Assembly: GCF_022180385.2 (NCBI RefSeq)
Contig: NZ_BQME02000001.1
Location: forward strand, 2,717,636-2,781,635
Source: Paenibacillus sp. L3-i20
Lineage (GTDB): Bacteria; Bacillota; Bacilli; Paenibacillales; Paenibacillaceae
Length of the DNA stretch: 64,000 nt
Direction: 5' to 3'
A model generated the notes under the pieces. The model had not been told where the DNA came from and ran no database searches. It saw only the letters and a list, made by a program, of their open reading frames with translations. Of this stretch, positions 16,864 to 28,626 are shown one piece after another; the first letter of the stretch is position 1, and the number at the start of each line of letters is the position of its first letter. The position numbers were made by a program, and so were the translations under genes.

Positions 16864-18321
16864 CTAGCTTGTTCCTAACACTCTCAGATGATTGACAAGA
16901 GGATCAGCCATGCCTTGCAGCTCGCAATTCTGTTCTTTCAAAAGCTTGATATACGCCACGATTTCTTTCGAAATACGTTCGCCCATACAAATGACCGGTA
17001 TACCGGGAGGGTATGCCATCACCATTTCCCCAGCTATTTCGCCGATGGAATCATCTAAGGCAACAACCTTTTTTGGACTGTAAAAAGCGTTTCGCGGCGA
17101 GACGATCATTTCGGGACTTTTTGGAATGGCGATGGAATGTATAACTGCAGCACGTTCTGTTTTGGAAGAGATATCTCTTAATGCATTAACTAGAGCTTCG
17201 AGGTTGCTTTTGTTATCTCCGATACTGACAATCGCCATAATATTGTGCATATCTGATAATTCGATTTGAATGTTATATTCTTTTCTTAATAGGGACTCGA
17301 TTTGGTAACCTGTGTAGCCAATCCCTGCCACATGTACACTTAGTTTCGTTTCGTCGAAGTCATGGCAACCGGGTGTGCCAATCAGTTCCTTCCCAAATGC
17401 ATATAATCCGTCTATCGTATTAATCTCGTCCCTTGCCCATCGAGCAAGTCCTAGCGTTTCCTCTAGCAGCTGGTCGCCAATTGTTGCCATTTGTTTCCTT
17501 GCAACATCCAGCGAGCACATTAATACATAGGATGCACTAGTTGTATGCGTTAAGCTGAGCACCTGACGAACTTTTTCTGGAGAAATGATATCACTTCTTA
17601 GTAACAGGACAGAGCTTTGTGTCATCGAGCCTGACGTTTTGTGCATGCTGGATGCACTCATATCTGCGCCAACCTCCATAGCGGTTAACGGGAAGTCATC
17701 ATGGAAGGACATATGTGCACCATGAGCTTCATCAACAAGAACAACCAACTCATGTCTATGCGCAGTGCGCACAATTGCTTTTAGATCAGAAACTGCGCCG
17801 TAATACGTAGGATTAATGACAAAAACAGCTTTGGCATGTGGATGTTCTTTAATCGTTTTTTTCAAACTTTCTTCCGATATGCCCATTGCGATGCCTAACT
17901 TATCATTGATTTCTGGCTGAATATAAACGGGTATAGCACCACTCAAAATAATGCCACCAATAGTGGATCTATGTGCATTGCGAGGAATAATGATTTTGTC
18001 GCCGGGCTCACAAGCACTCATAATCATGCTTTGCACGCCAGCTGTAGTTCCATTTACAAGAAAATAAGCATGTTGAGCTCCAAATGCATTGGCCATAAGC
18101 TTCTCAGCTTCGAGAATAACACCGGTTGGATTATTGGAATAATCAAGATCCTCCATGCCATTGACATCCATTTGAAATACTCGTTCGCCCAAATAATTGG
18201 CCAATTCCTTGAGGCCGTGTCCTTGCTTATGTCCTGGAACATGGAATGGAACAACACTATGATCTATATATGATTTTAGAGCATCGAATAACGGTGTTTT
18301 TTTTTGATTCAATCTAGTCAA
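16864..18321 (-). CDS. speA: Orn/Lys/Arg decarboxylase, short SpeA/YaaO type
   Basis: A 485-residue PLP enzyme with the aspartate-aminotransferase fold of the short Gram-positive arginine/lysine decarboxylases. Motifs: VPFHVPGHKQGHG near the N terminus, VNGTTAGVQSMIMSACEPGDKIIIPRNAHRS-type region (about 88-119), LVDEAHGAH (PLP-binding Asp, and His), the Schiff-base lysine in SSMHKTSGSMTQSS, and the C-terminal domain with AYPPGIPVICMGERI. It would decarboxylate arginine (agmatine, polyamine route) or lysine; sequence alone does not decide. AGGAGG seven bases before TTG 18321 fixes the start. A good sigma-A promoter lies at 18374-18402. Confidence 0.87.
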   Translation of the reverse strand: MTRLNQKKTPLFDALKSYIDHSVVPFHVPGHKQGHGLKELANYLGERVFQMDVNGMEDLDYSNNPTGVILEAEKLMANAFGAQHAYFLVNGTTAGVQSMIMSACEPGDKIIIPRNAHRSTIGGIILSGAIPVYIQPEINDKLGIAMGISEESLKKTIKEHPHAKAVFVINPTYYGAVSDLKAIVRTAHRHELVVLVDEAHGAHMSFHDDFPLTAMEVGADMSASSMHKTSGSMTQSSVLLLRSDIISPEKVRQVLSLTHTTSASYVLMCSLDVARKQMATIGDQLLEETLGLARWARDEINTIDGLYAFGKELIGTPGCHDFDETKLSVHVAGIGYTGYQIESLLRKEYNIQIELSDMHNIMAIVSIGDNKSNLEALVNALRDISSKTERAAVIHSIAIPKSPEMIVSPRNAFYSPKKVVALDDSIGEIAGEMVMAYPPGIPVICMGERISKEIVAYIKLLKEQNCELQGMADPLVNHLRVLGTS

Positions 18322-18345
18322 TAACCAACCTCCTAGTTACAAATT

Positions 18346-18363
18346 GCTTTAATTATTTAAAGC
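18346..18363. promoter_or_regulatory. Inverted repeat in the leader of the decarboxylase gene
   Basis: GCTTTAA / TTAAAGC with a four-base spacer, between the promoter and the ribosome binding site of the speA-like gene. Candidate operator; no regulator identified. Confidence 0.4.
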
Positions 18364-18373
18364 GATCAAGAGA

Positions 18374-18402
18374 AATATAGACAAGTATGGATAAAATGTC
18401 AA
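18374..18402 (-). promoter_or_regulatory. Sigma-A promoter of the speA-like gene
   Basis: On the minus strand TTGACA (18402-18397), a 17-base spacer and TATATT (18379-18374); about 50 bases before the start codon. Confidence 0.8.
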
Positions 18403-18569
18403 TTGTTTTGTTGCTAGAGGTCGCTCTATGGCTTTATTTGCACGAAAGATCTATTATTTTCGACTTATTTTTGGAAAAGTTATCGATAAAAAATGACATA
18501 ACGTGTAAGATGTATGAAGAGCATTATGTTCAAGCGGACTGATGCTGAAGCGAATAAGGGGGTATTCAG

Positions 18570-19550
18570 ATGACAATTCGAGTAGGCATAGTAGGGTACG
18601 GCAATCTTGGAAAAGGTGTACAAAAAGCAATCTCGCAAAATCCTGATATGAGCCTGGAGGCCATATTCACCCGCCGCGAGCCTTCGCAAATGGAATCACA
18701 ATGGGATGGCGTTCGGTTTGAGCATATATCCTCAGCAGAGCAATACATAGGTAAGATCGATGTTATGCTGCTATGCGGCGGTTCAGCGACTGATCTTCCA
18801 GAGCAAGGACCGGATTTCGCACGTTTATTCAACACAGTAGACAGCTTTGATACACATGCACATATTCCTCAGTACTATGATGATGTGAATAATAGTGCAA
18901 GCAAATCAGGTAAAGTCAGTGTAATTTCCACTGGCTGGGACCCAGGCCTATTTTCACTTAATCGCTTGCTAGCAGGCGCTATATTACCAGAAGGCAAAGA
19001 GTATACATTTTGGGGTAAAGGCGTAAGTCAAGGTCATTCAGATGCCATCCGCCGAGTGCCTGGAGTAAAAGGCGGCGTTCAATATACGGTTCCGGTAGAA
19101 GAAGTAATCGATCGGATTCGCGGGGGAGAGACGCCTGAGCTTGCAACAAGAGAAAAGCATCTGCGTCAATGTTATGTAGTGGCAGAAGATGGTGCAGATC
19201 AAGAAGTTATTCGCGAAGCTATCGTAACGATGCCGAACTACTTTGCTGATTATGATACAACAGTAGAATTTATTTCCGAGCAACAGCTCAAGGATGAGCA
19301 CGCTGGTATTCCTCATGGCGGATTCGTTATTCGCAGTGGCGTAACTGGAGAAGGAACGAAACAAATTATTGAGTTTGGACTTAAACTTGAGAGCAATCCA
19401 GAGTTTACAGCAAGTGTACTTGTTGCTTATGCAAGAGCTGTACACCGCTTAAGTGCAGAAGGACAAGTTGGAGCAAGAACAGTGTTTGATATTCCATTAG
19501 GTTATTTGTCACCACGATCTGCCGAAGAGCTTCGCAGAGACCTATTATAA
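18570..19550 (+). CDS. ddh: meso-Diaminopimelate D-dehydrogenase
   Basis: A 326-residue NADPH-dependent enzyme that reductively aminates tetrahydrodipicolinate to meso-2,6-diaminopimelate, a one-step route to the cell-wall and lysine precursor. The N-terminal Rossmann motif is VGIVGYGNLGKGV; typical Ddh stretches include MLLCGGSATDLPEQGP, DSFDTHAHIP, STGWDPGLFSLNR, FWGKGVSQGHSDAIRRVPGV and the closing FDIPLGYLSPRS. The length matches the family. AGGGGG precedes ATG 18570. It is monocistronic, with its terminator at 19556. The enzyme uses free ammonium, as does the adjacent glutamate dehydrogenase. Confidence 0.96.
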   Translation: MTIRVGIVGYGNLGKGVQKAISQNPDMSLEAIFTRREPSQMESQWDGVRFEHISSAEQYIGKIDVMLLCGGSATDLPEQGPDFARLFNTVDSFDTHAHIPQYYDDVNNSASKSGKVSVISTGWDPGLFSLNRLLAGAILPEGKEYTFWGKGVSQGHSDAIRRVPGVKGGVQYTVPVEEVIDRIRGGETPELATREKHLRQCYVVAEDGADQEVIREAIVTMPNYFADYDTTVEFISEQQLKDEHAGIPHGGFVIRSGVTGEGTKQIIEFGLKLESNPEFTASVLVAYARAVHRLSAEGQVGARTVFDIPLGYLSPRSAEELRRDLL

Positions 19551-19555
19551 TATTT

Positions 19556-21104
<1,549 letters not shown>

Positions 21105-21172
21105 TAACTGAGGACGGTATCTGTAGAAGAAGTACATCTATTTACAAAGGTCATTATACTAGTAGTCATGCA

Positions 21173-21220
21173 TAAAGGGTTGTTATCTAGTTGTCTCTTA
21201 TACTAGGTAACAACCCTTTA
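21173..21220 (+). terminator. Stem-loop after gdhA
   Basis: Perfect outer arms TAAAGGGTTGTTA / TAACAACCCTTTA and inner CTAGT / ACTAG. A proper T-run does not follow (AATATGACTTTT), so termination may be inefficient. Confidence 0.65.
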
Positions 21221-21784
21221 AATATGACTTTTCAGAAAATATGATCGTTTATTAATAGTGTTTGGCTCAAAACTTCACGAATTTTTCATATATTTGCGTG
21301 TTGAAATTATCGTGTTTTGGGTGATCATTATTTAAAATATGCGAGCCTTTATAAATAATCTCACCACGTTATTTCGATGTCGCTTTTTGACACTTTATCT
21401 ATTCAATTTTGTGCATTTCAGCACATGACTCGATTTTTTTCTACATTTTGTGATTTTTAATGATACTTTAGGTTGTGAAATTACCAGTTTTTATTTGGGC
21501 ATTTAGTCTGAGGGGTGATCCTCATTTAGTCTGTTTGAATTCAAACAAAGCGAGTGTTTATAAGGGTTTTTTATAAGCGGATGTAATGAAAATCCAAAAA
21601 TTTTCATGATAAAAATGAAGAGAAATTATGACTTCCACATGGATATTATGGTATGATTAAGAAATTATGATAAAAGTTCTTAATGGTCTGAAAGCGTTTT
21701 TTTAGTTGGCTATTTGTTTTATTGTATAGAAAGTCACCGATGCGAATGCAGCAGAAGTAATCGCTTTGGGAGGACCGTGTTCAT
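21221..21784. other. AT-rich 560-base leader/intergenic region before the GGDEF-EAL gene
   Basis: No gene is seen. It holds two TTTAGTCTG repeats (21502, 21526) flanking a TGAGG/CCTCA hairpin, a perfect palindrome TGTTTGAATTCAAACA at 21532-21547, and an inverted repeat ATGAAAAT / ATTTTCAT at 21586-21607. I looked for a c-di-GMP riboswitch consensus and did not find one. Confidence 0.55.
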
Positions 21785-24442
21785 ATGTGGAAACTAATTA
21801 ATAGCCCGCGTTCAATTCGCAGCTCTTTATTTATTGCAGGTATCGTCTGTTTGGCAATCTTTAGCGCTTTTGAGCAGCTGAAACTTATTTACGGTATTAC
21901 TTTTGCCTTTACGAGTATTATGATGCTTGTATTAATGAGGCTATTTGGTCTACGGATCGGTCTATCGGCATCGCTGATAGTATATGGATCAGCGCTACTT
22001 TTCTTTCAAGCCCCGTTGTTTATTTTGGTTTTTCTACTAGAATCTTGCTGGATTGCCCTTTGGCAGAAGAAAAAACCAAGCCCTGTACTCATACCAGGAT
22101 TTGCATTTTGGGTTATACTCGGCTTTCCTCTAACTCTTGTAGCTTGTTATCTATCCGGTCCGTTCAACACGATTGAGTTTATTTTATTGTTAGCAGTAAC
22201 AGCTGCAAACGGGATGTTTAATGCTCTTATCGCCGAAATTATAGTTGACTATTTACCTCTTCGTCGCTGGCTTAAATTGGATGCAAAAAAACAGAGTCCA
22301 ATTCCATTCAGTCGAGCCATATTTCACCTCTCGATTACGATTGTTGCATTGCCATTTTTGGTTATTATGGTCATTAGCGGCTGGAGCTCCTACCATACTT
22401 CGACGAACTCGACCTTGCAGAGTGTCAGTAATACTGTATCTAGTATTTCGGATGAGCTAGGGAAATGGAACGAGGAGCAAATATTAGGAGTGAAACTGCA
22501 AAGCATTATACAAATAGGTTTTTTACAAGAAATTATTAATCGTCATAACATTCAAGAATCATTTGAAATTGTGATGACTGATCATAATATGAAAATGCTA
22601 GTATCAACATCAAATGAGATAAAAGCAATAAATCGAGATGTCGTGGCAGGTCAAGTAATCGCAGATAACTTCGTAATCGAAATGCCTAAGCAGGAAACGG
22701 TTAAGTTACTTCCTACACAGCCATGGAGAGAGGCGAAGTATGTATATCATGTCAAACTCGAAAAAATTCCAGTTTCGATTGCGGTTAGTGTCCCTGTTGA
22801 TACTTTTAAAGAACAGCTTTTCCGAGAATATATCTATCATTTGTTATACACGTTAGGAAGTGTAATGGTTGCTGGACTGTTAGCATTTGGGATAAACAGA
22901 TGGCTAAGCCACGGTTTAAAGCAGCTTGCTGGATCAACAACTAATTTACCATTCAAGCTAAAACTGGGAGTTCCGCTTGAATGGAAGCATAGCGGCATTT
23001 TGGAAATTGATTCGCTTGTACATAATTTCAAAGATATGTCGCATAATTTATCGGCTATGTTACGGGAATCTGAACGAATGAACCGGCAACTACGCGATTC
23101 AGAAGAGAAGCTTCATCAAATGGCGTATTACGATAGTTTAACTGGACTACCGAACCGTCATCACTTTAAAGAGACACTCAGCAAAATGATAGAAGAATCA
23201 ACGGTAGACGGTGAGAAACTTGCAGTTATGTTCGTTGATTTGAACCGTTTCAAAAAAATTAATGATTCGCTCGGTCATGCAGCAGGAGATTTGCTTCTTC
23301 AACAAGTTACGAAAAGATTTGTTTGCATTGTGGGGGAAAATTGCAGTGTTTATCGGCTTGGAGGAGATGAATTTGTATTCGTGCTTCGTTTCGGGAATCC
23401 TGAGCTGCCGATCGTGTTTGCAGATCTAATATGTGCTTGCTTTGAAGAGCCTTTCGAAGTGAATGAATCGCATGTCTATACGACAACTAGCGTAGGAATC
23501 AGTGTATATCCAGACCATGGAACGACTATCGACGATATTGTGAAAAAAGCAGATATGGCAATGTATACTGCAAAAGAACAAGGTATTAGTAGCAGTTGCT
23601 ATTTCTTCGACCATGAGATGGAACAGTCGTTGAATGAAAAGATGCATTTGGAAATAGGGATGCGCAAGGCGCTTGAGAAGGGACAATTTTTTCTCGAGTA
23701 CCAACCCAAAGTTTGTCCGTATACGGGTTTTACAACAGGCTTTGAAGCACTTATTCGATGGGAGCATCCGGAGAGAGGTCTTATTTCTCCTGTTAGGTTT
23801 ATTCCACTTGCGGAATCGACAGGTTTAATATTGGATATAGATCTCTGGGTTTTCAAAGAAGCATGTAGACAGACGAAGGAATGGCAAAGGATGGGGCTCC
23901 CTCATATTCCCGTCTCGATTAACCTGTCTGCTAAACATTTTTATCATAGCAATTTAGTAGAAAATATTGTAGGTATATTACGAGAAACAGGACTTGATGC
24001 AAGTTGTGTCATTATCGAAATAACAGAAAGTGTCTTTATTAGGCAAATGGAAAGTGTAATTGGGATGCTTACACAATTGAGAGATTTGGGTATACAAATT
24101 TCGATAGATGATTTTGGAACAGGATATTCATCTCTCAATCAATTGCAACGATTACCGATTTCTATTGTAAAGCTGGATAGAACATTTATTAAGGATGCAG
24201 AACATGATGGTCGGAAATCAGCTGTCGTTAGGGCGGTTATTGAGCTCGCACATAGTATGGGCTTAAAAGTAGTTGCAGAAGGAATTGAGACTGAAGAAGA
24301 ACGATTATTTTTTAGCCGATTACAATGCGACGAGCTGCAAGGCTATTATTTTAGCAAACCACTGCGGAGCGCACCGTTTGTCAGTTATATAAGAAGAGAA
24401 CTCCAACGTATTCATCTTGAGAAACGAGGGATTGAAGCATGA
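21785..24442 (+). CDS. Membrane-bound diguanylate cyclase/phosphodiesterase (GGDEF-EAL)
   Basis: An 885-residue two-domain c-di-GMP enzyme. About residues 1-150 form several membrane helices. A further helix (about 180-205) starts an extracytoplasmic sensor loop that ends at the helix near 345-372, followed by a HAMP-like linker. The GGDEF domain has the intact active motif YRLGGDEFVF (about 523-532) without an obvious RxxD inhibitory site. The EAL domain has EALIRWEHP (about 653), INLSAKHF, EITES, DDFGTGYSSL, VKLDRTF and AEGIETEEE, so both activities look competent. The gene overlaps the next one, a solute-binding lipoprotein, by four bases (ATGA). Confidence 0.94.
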   Translation: MWKLINSPRSIRSSLFIAGIVCLAIFSAFEQLKLIYGITFAFTSIMMLVLMRLFGLRIGLSASLIVYGSALLFFQAPLFILVFLLESCWIALWQKKKPSPVLIPGFAFWVILGFPLTLVACYLSGPFNTIEFILLLAVTAANGMFNALIAEIIVDYLPLRRWLKLDAKKQSPIPFSRAIFHLSITIVALPFLVIMVISGWSSYHTSTNSTLQSVSNTVSSISDELGKWNEEQILGVKLQSIIQIGFLQEIINRHNIQESFEIVMTDHNMKMLVSTSNEIKAINRDVVAGQVIADNFVIEMPKQETVKLLPTQPWREAKYVYHVKLEKIPVSIAVSVPVDTFKEQLFREYIYHLLYTLGSVMVAGLLAFGINRWLSHGLKQLAGSTTNLPFKLKLGVPLEWKHSGILEIDSLVHNFKDMSHNLSAMLRESERMNRQLRDSEEKLHQMAYYDSLTGLPNRHHFKETLSKMIEESTVDGEKLAVMFVDLNRFKKINDSLGHAAGDLLLQQVTKRFVCIVGENCSVYRLGGDEFVFVLRFGNPELPIVFADLICACFEEPFEVNESHVYTTTSVGISVYPDHGTTIDDIVKKADMAMYTAKEQGISSSCYFFDHEMEQSLNEKMHLEIGMRKALEKGQFFLEYQPKVCPYTGFTTGFEALIRWEHPERGLISPVRFIPLAESTGLILDIDLWVFKEACRQTKEWQRMGLPHIPVSINLSAKHFYHSNLVENIVGILRETGLDASCVIIEITESVFIRQMESVIGMLTQLRDLGIQISIDDFGTGYSSLNQLQRLPISIVKLDRTFIKDAEHDGRKSAVVRAVIELAHSMGLKVVAEGIETEEERLFFSRLQCDELQGYYFSKPLRSAPFVSYIRRELQRIHLEKRGIEA

Positions 24443-25773
24443 GGGTGTTCTATGCCATTTTTCTTGTAATAATTATATCTGTTACAGCTTGTGATCAACC
24501 AGCAAACGCACCACAGGATGAGGTTATAGGAACGAAGGACTCGGAAGTTAGGTTATCCAAAGAAAAAGTAGAGCTGGAGTTTTGGTCGCATTACCCTGGA
24601 TGGGAGAGCATTGCAGCAGCTTTCGAGAAAAAGTATCCTAATGTTACTGTAAACATAAAGACGTCTACGTATGAGACCTACGTTGATAAATATGAACAAG
24701 CATTAGCAGATGGGAGAGCTCCGGACATTCTAATCGTAGATAGTGAACATTTTGGCAGATTTGCCTCTATTCAAGGATTAGAAAATTTATTGGATCATGG
24801 CGCTGGGAAGTATCGTGATGACTTTAGCAGCAGTTTATGGGATATTAATTATTCTTTCGATGGTAAATCATTAATTGGATTTCCTTCGGGCAGCTCACCA
24901 CTGATAACATATTATCGGGCTGATATAATGGAAAAGTTCGGATTCCCTTCTGATCCAGAGGAGCTCGGGACCTACATGGAAGATTCGAACAACTGGTTAA
25001 AAATAGCCAGAACACTGAAGGCGGAGGAAAGTTATATTACGGAGTGGCCGATGGATGTTGTTCAAATATTTGAGAGCACAGTAGGCTTGTATACCGAAGA
25101 TATGAAATTCGCACGAAATAATAAAACATTTGAAAATGCATTGGAAATTGCTAGTACGGTCTATAATGAGGGATTAACTTCATCGACCGATACATGGACC
25201 AAATCAGGTGCAGAAGCACTTAATAATGGGAAAGTAGCAATGCTTTATATGGGAACATGGGGTGCTTCTCAACTAGAGCAGTGGGCTCCTGACACGACTG
25301 GTTTGTGGCGACAAACGAGATTGCCCTTTAATGTGTATGGGTGGGCTAACAGTTCTAGCTTCATGATCCCTAGCAGTTCTAAAAATAAAGACTGGGCGTT
25401 TGCGTTTATCGAGTTTTGTGTGACAGTATATAGTTTAAATGGAGCGGGAAATAGTGTTCCTTCTTATTTGCCAGCTAGGTCCAATGAAGAAAGATTGTCA
25501 AAAGGGTCACCGTTTTTTGGCGGGCAACGTTTGTATAATATAAACGAGATGTTGGCAAACCGAATGGTAGAAACAAGATTGACCCCTATTGATGGTCAAA
25601 CAAAAACCATTTGGGCAAAAGTTCTTAATCAGGGAATTGATCGGAAAAAAAGTGCTGATCTCATATTGGATGAAGCGCAACAAGAAATATTCAATTCGTT
25701 AAATGAAGAAATAAATATTTTGAGAAACTATTTGGAGTCAGTGCAGAAAGCAGAGGTATCCGAGCAGCCATGA
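24439..25773 (+). CDS. Extracellular solute-binding lipoprotein, sugar ABC (family 1) type
   Basis: A 444-residue lipoprotein: short signal peptide ending in the lipobox VTAC, then the SBP family 1 fold (LEFWSHYPGWESIAAAFEKKYPNVTV, APDILIVDSEHFGRFA, WAFAFIEFCVTVYS). No permease gene follows. It is translationally coupled to the GGDEF-EAL gene through ATGA, so its natural partner is probably the extracytoplasmic sensor region of that protein rather than a transporter: ligand-bound lipoprotein could set c-di-GMP turnover. The coupling is visible; the signalling role is inference. A terminator begins inside its last codons. Confidence 0.88.
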   Translation: MRVFYAIFLVIIISVTACDQPANAPQDEVIGTKDSEVRLSKEKVELEFWSHYPGWESIAAAFEKKYPNVTVNIKTSTYETYVDKYEQALADGRAPDILIVDSEHFGRFASIQGLENLLDHGAGKYRDDFSSSLWDINYSFDGKSLIGFPSGSSPLITYYRADIMEKFGFPSDPEELGTYMEDSNNWLKIARTLKAEESYITEWPMDVVQIFESTVGLYTEDMKFARNNKTFENALEIASTVYNEGLTSSTDTWTKSGAEALNNGKVAMLYMGTWGASQLEQWAPDTTGLWRQTRLPFNVYGWANSSSFMIPSSSKNKDWAFAFIEFCVTVYSLNGAGNSVPSYLPARSNEERLSKGSPFFGGQRLYNINEMLANRMVETRLTPIDGQTKTIWAKVLNQGIDRKKSADLILDEAQQEIFNSLNEEINILRNYLESVQKAEVSEQP

Positions 25774-25799
25774 AAATGGTTGTCCGGGCCTCTTTTTTT
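25752..25799 (+). terminator. Terminator overlapping the end of the solute-binding protein gene
   Basis: AGAGG / CCTCT with inner CCG / CGG and CCAT / ATGG pairings, then T7. It includes the TGA stop codon. Confidence 0.85.
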
Positions 25800-25995
25800 G
25801 CTCTATATGATCACTATTAAAGTAATCGATGACAAAACGGATAGTTGTGGTCGAATGTGTATCTTCCATAAATTAAGTAGTTAGTCTATGCCAATAATTG
25901 AACGCCATCATAGAATGATTTTGTTGGATACTATTTATCTAAATGAAAATAGAGATGAGTAGGATAAAGTTATTTCAAGATAGGAGGAGAAATTA

Positions 25996-26940
<945 letters not shown>

Positions 26941-27003
26941 TAATTATTAAAAACTTTACTTGCAACTGATAAGGAGATTGCTTCCTGTTGTGAAACAGAA
27001 AAC

Positions 27004-27037
27004 GCCAATTGACATTTTTGTCGATTGGCTTTTTTTA
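27004..27037 (+). terminator. Terminator of the collagen-like gene
   Basis: GCCAATTGAC / GTCGATTGGC (one G-U pair) followed by T8. Confidence 0.9.
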
Positions 27038-27112
27038 TCCTAGCGAATTCAATATTTATTAATATGATAAAAAAAGGAAGTTTTCCTATAGATTTCCGGG
27101 TTCGAGAGTAAT

Positions 27113-27155
27113 AAAAAAGCCTTCAGAGCCACATTGAGTGTGGTGCTGAAGGCTT
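27113..27155 (-). terminator. Terminator of the ROK gene (minus strand)
   Basis: On the minus strand AAGCCTTCAGCACCACA pairs with TGTGGCTCTGAAGGCTT (one mismatch), followed by T-rich sequence. It lies just after the ROK stop codon. Confidence 0.88.
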
Positions 27156-27163
27156 CTACATAA

Positions 27164-28012
27164 TTAGGACTGACTCTTTGTTTGCTTACGAATCCATTCT
27201 CGAGCACCAAAAGCGATTAATCGTTGTGGTGTTTTTGGGGTCGTAATTGTACAACATTTGAGCAATTCCGGTAATGCATGAGCATCAAGGGCAGCTTTTG
27301 CAGCCTCCATGTAACCTCTATAAGTTGAGGTACTGCCACCAATGACCATAACACTTGGGTTATATAAATGAATTAAGTTAACAAGTGCATATCCAAGGTA
27401 AGTTCCTGCTTGTCGAACGATCTCAATTGTTTCTTCATGGCCTGCTTCGAGAAGCGCTCGTATAGCTGCGTTATCCTTGTCAGCCTTTTTCGATATTGCA
27501 TAACCACTCGCAATCAGGTCGAGTAGAACAGGCTCGCCATTCATACCTATGAGCATATAACCTAATTCACCGCTCCAGCCTTTTGATCCAAGCAATAATT
27601 GTCCGTTAGCAACGATACCAGCTGCGATGAAGGCATCGAGCATAACTACTGCGATCGTTTCATTGTTTCCGTAATGCGCAGCTTCGGCCATCGTGGCTGC
27701 TTTTACATCATTGATAAATGCTACAGGGATGCTCGCAGTTGTGGAAAATTGATCGGCTGAAACGCCATTCAGTGCAGGCAATACATGGCTAAGTTCGACT
27801 TTGTCACTGCCAACGACTAAACCTGGCATACCCATTCCGATACCGCTAGGTTTATATGGAAGATGAGCTATGAATGATTCAACTTCCTGCTGGAGCTTAA
27901 GTAGCGTACATTCTCTATCAATGGATACAGAATGCTCCAAAAACCCGTCTGGCGTATCTGCCATCAGGTACATTTGTCCACCGTCTAATTCGATGCCTAC
28001 ATATGGATTCAT
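27164..28012 (-). CDS. ROK-family protein, probably lacking the kinase zinc site
   Basis: A 282-residue ROK/actin-like protein without an N-terminal HTH, so of the sugar-kinase rather than the repressor size. GIGMGMPGLV, FINDVKAATMAEA and GELGYMLIG match ROK positions (the last resembles GE.GH). The phosphate-1 loop is VGIELDGGQMYL instead of DIGGTK, and the CGCGxxGCxE zinc motif is absent, replaced by NGEPVLLDLIAS. This argues for a diverged kinase or a non-catalytic sugar-binding protein. GGTGGGGGC eight bases before ATG supports the start. It stands alone with its own terminator. Confidence 0.8.
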   Translation of the reverse strand: MNPYVGIELDGGQMYLMADTPDGFLEHSVSIDRECTLLKLQQEVESFIAHLPYKPSGIGMGMPGLVVGSDKVELSHVLPALNGVSADQFSTTASIPVAFINDVKAATMAEAAHYGNNETIAVVMLDAFIAAGIVANGQLLLGSKGWSGELGYMLIGMNGEPVLLDLIASGYAISKKADKDNAAIRALLEAGHEETIEIVRQAGTYLGYALVNLIHLYNPSVMVIGGSTSTYRGYMEAAKAALDAHALPELLKCCTITTPKTPQRLIAFGAREWIRKQTKSQS

Positions 28013-28305
28013 CTTATTTTGCCCCCACCATCAATAATTATCTTAGATTAATATGTTATAAATGCTAACATATGTATGATTAGAATGACAGTGGAATTCT
28101 GGATCTTTACTTTATAAATTGCTAGAGAGCTTGTGGAGTAAGCTTTACAACAAAAAATAACCCAGCGCATTTGAACTAAACCTCAAACGTCAGATGGTGT
28201 CTAACTATTTAGAGTCACGATCGTTCCGCCTGAAAGGTTAATATCTGTGGATTAGAGTCTATTTTAATCTTTTTGAAATGCAAATAAGGAAAATTATCCA
28301 AAAAA

Positions 28306-28623
28306 TCAATAGAAAATCGAGGGAGTCAGAATAACTCCTACAACAATAAATAGTATGATAAAATGTCCGATCAGCATAGTATAAATTCTTCTCCAGCGTT
28401 TACGTTCGGAGAGCGACAACTTTTCAAAGGAGTATCCCGCAGCCTTTTCTAGTTTAAATGTTTGATAGACGAGTACATTTATTCCAGCAAACAAAAGAAG
28501 AGCAATGCAAGTCCAACCTATTGATCGATCTATACGAAATATTTCTACAGCAAAATAGATTTGGAATGCGGCCATTGTGATAGTTAACATGACTATTGGT
28601 AAGTAAAACCACAAATCGTTCAT
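28306..28623 (-). CDS. Small three-helix membrane protein, unknown function
   Basis: 105 residues with three hydrophobic helices (about 6-28, 36-55 and 81-102) and a basic loop (SLSERKRWRRIYT) before the last helix. I do not recognise a family. GGAAGGAG just before ATG 28623 overlaps the stop of the DUF1361 gene upstream, so the two are co-translated and their products may form one membrane complex. Confidence 0.75.
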   Translation of the reverse strand: MNDLWFYLPIVMLTITMAAFQIYFAVEIFRIDRSIGWTCIALLLFAGINVLVYQTFKLEKAAGYSFEKLSLSERKRWRRIYTMLIGHFIILFIVVGVILTPSIFY

Positions 28624-28626
28624 ACA

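Noticed and set aside
21221-21784. c-di-GMP riboswitch before the GGDEF-EAL gene
   Set aside because: I found no conserved GEMM-type core sequence; the hairpins present do not fit.
27164-28012. XylR-type transcriptional repressor
   Set aside because: The protein has no N-terminal helix-turn-helix and begins directly with the ROK fold.
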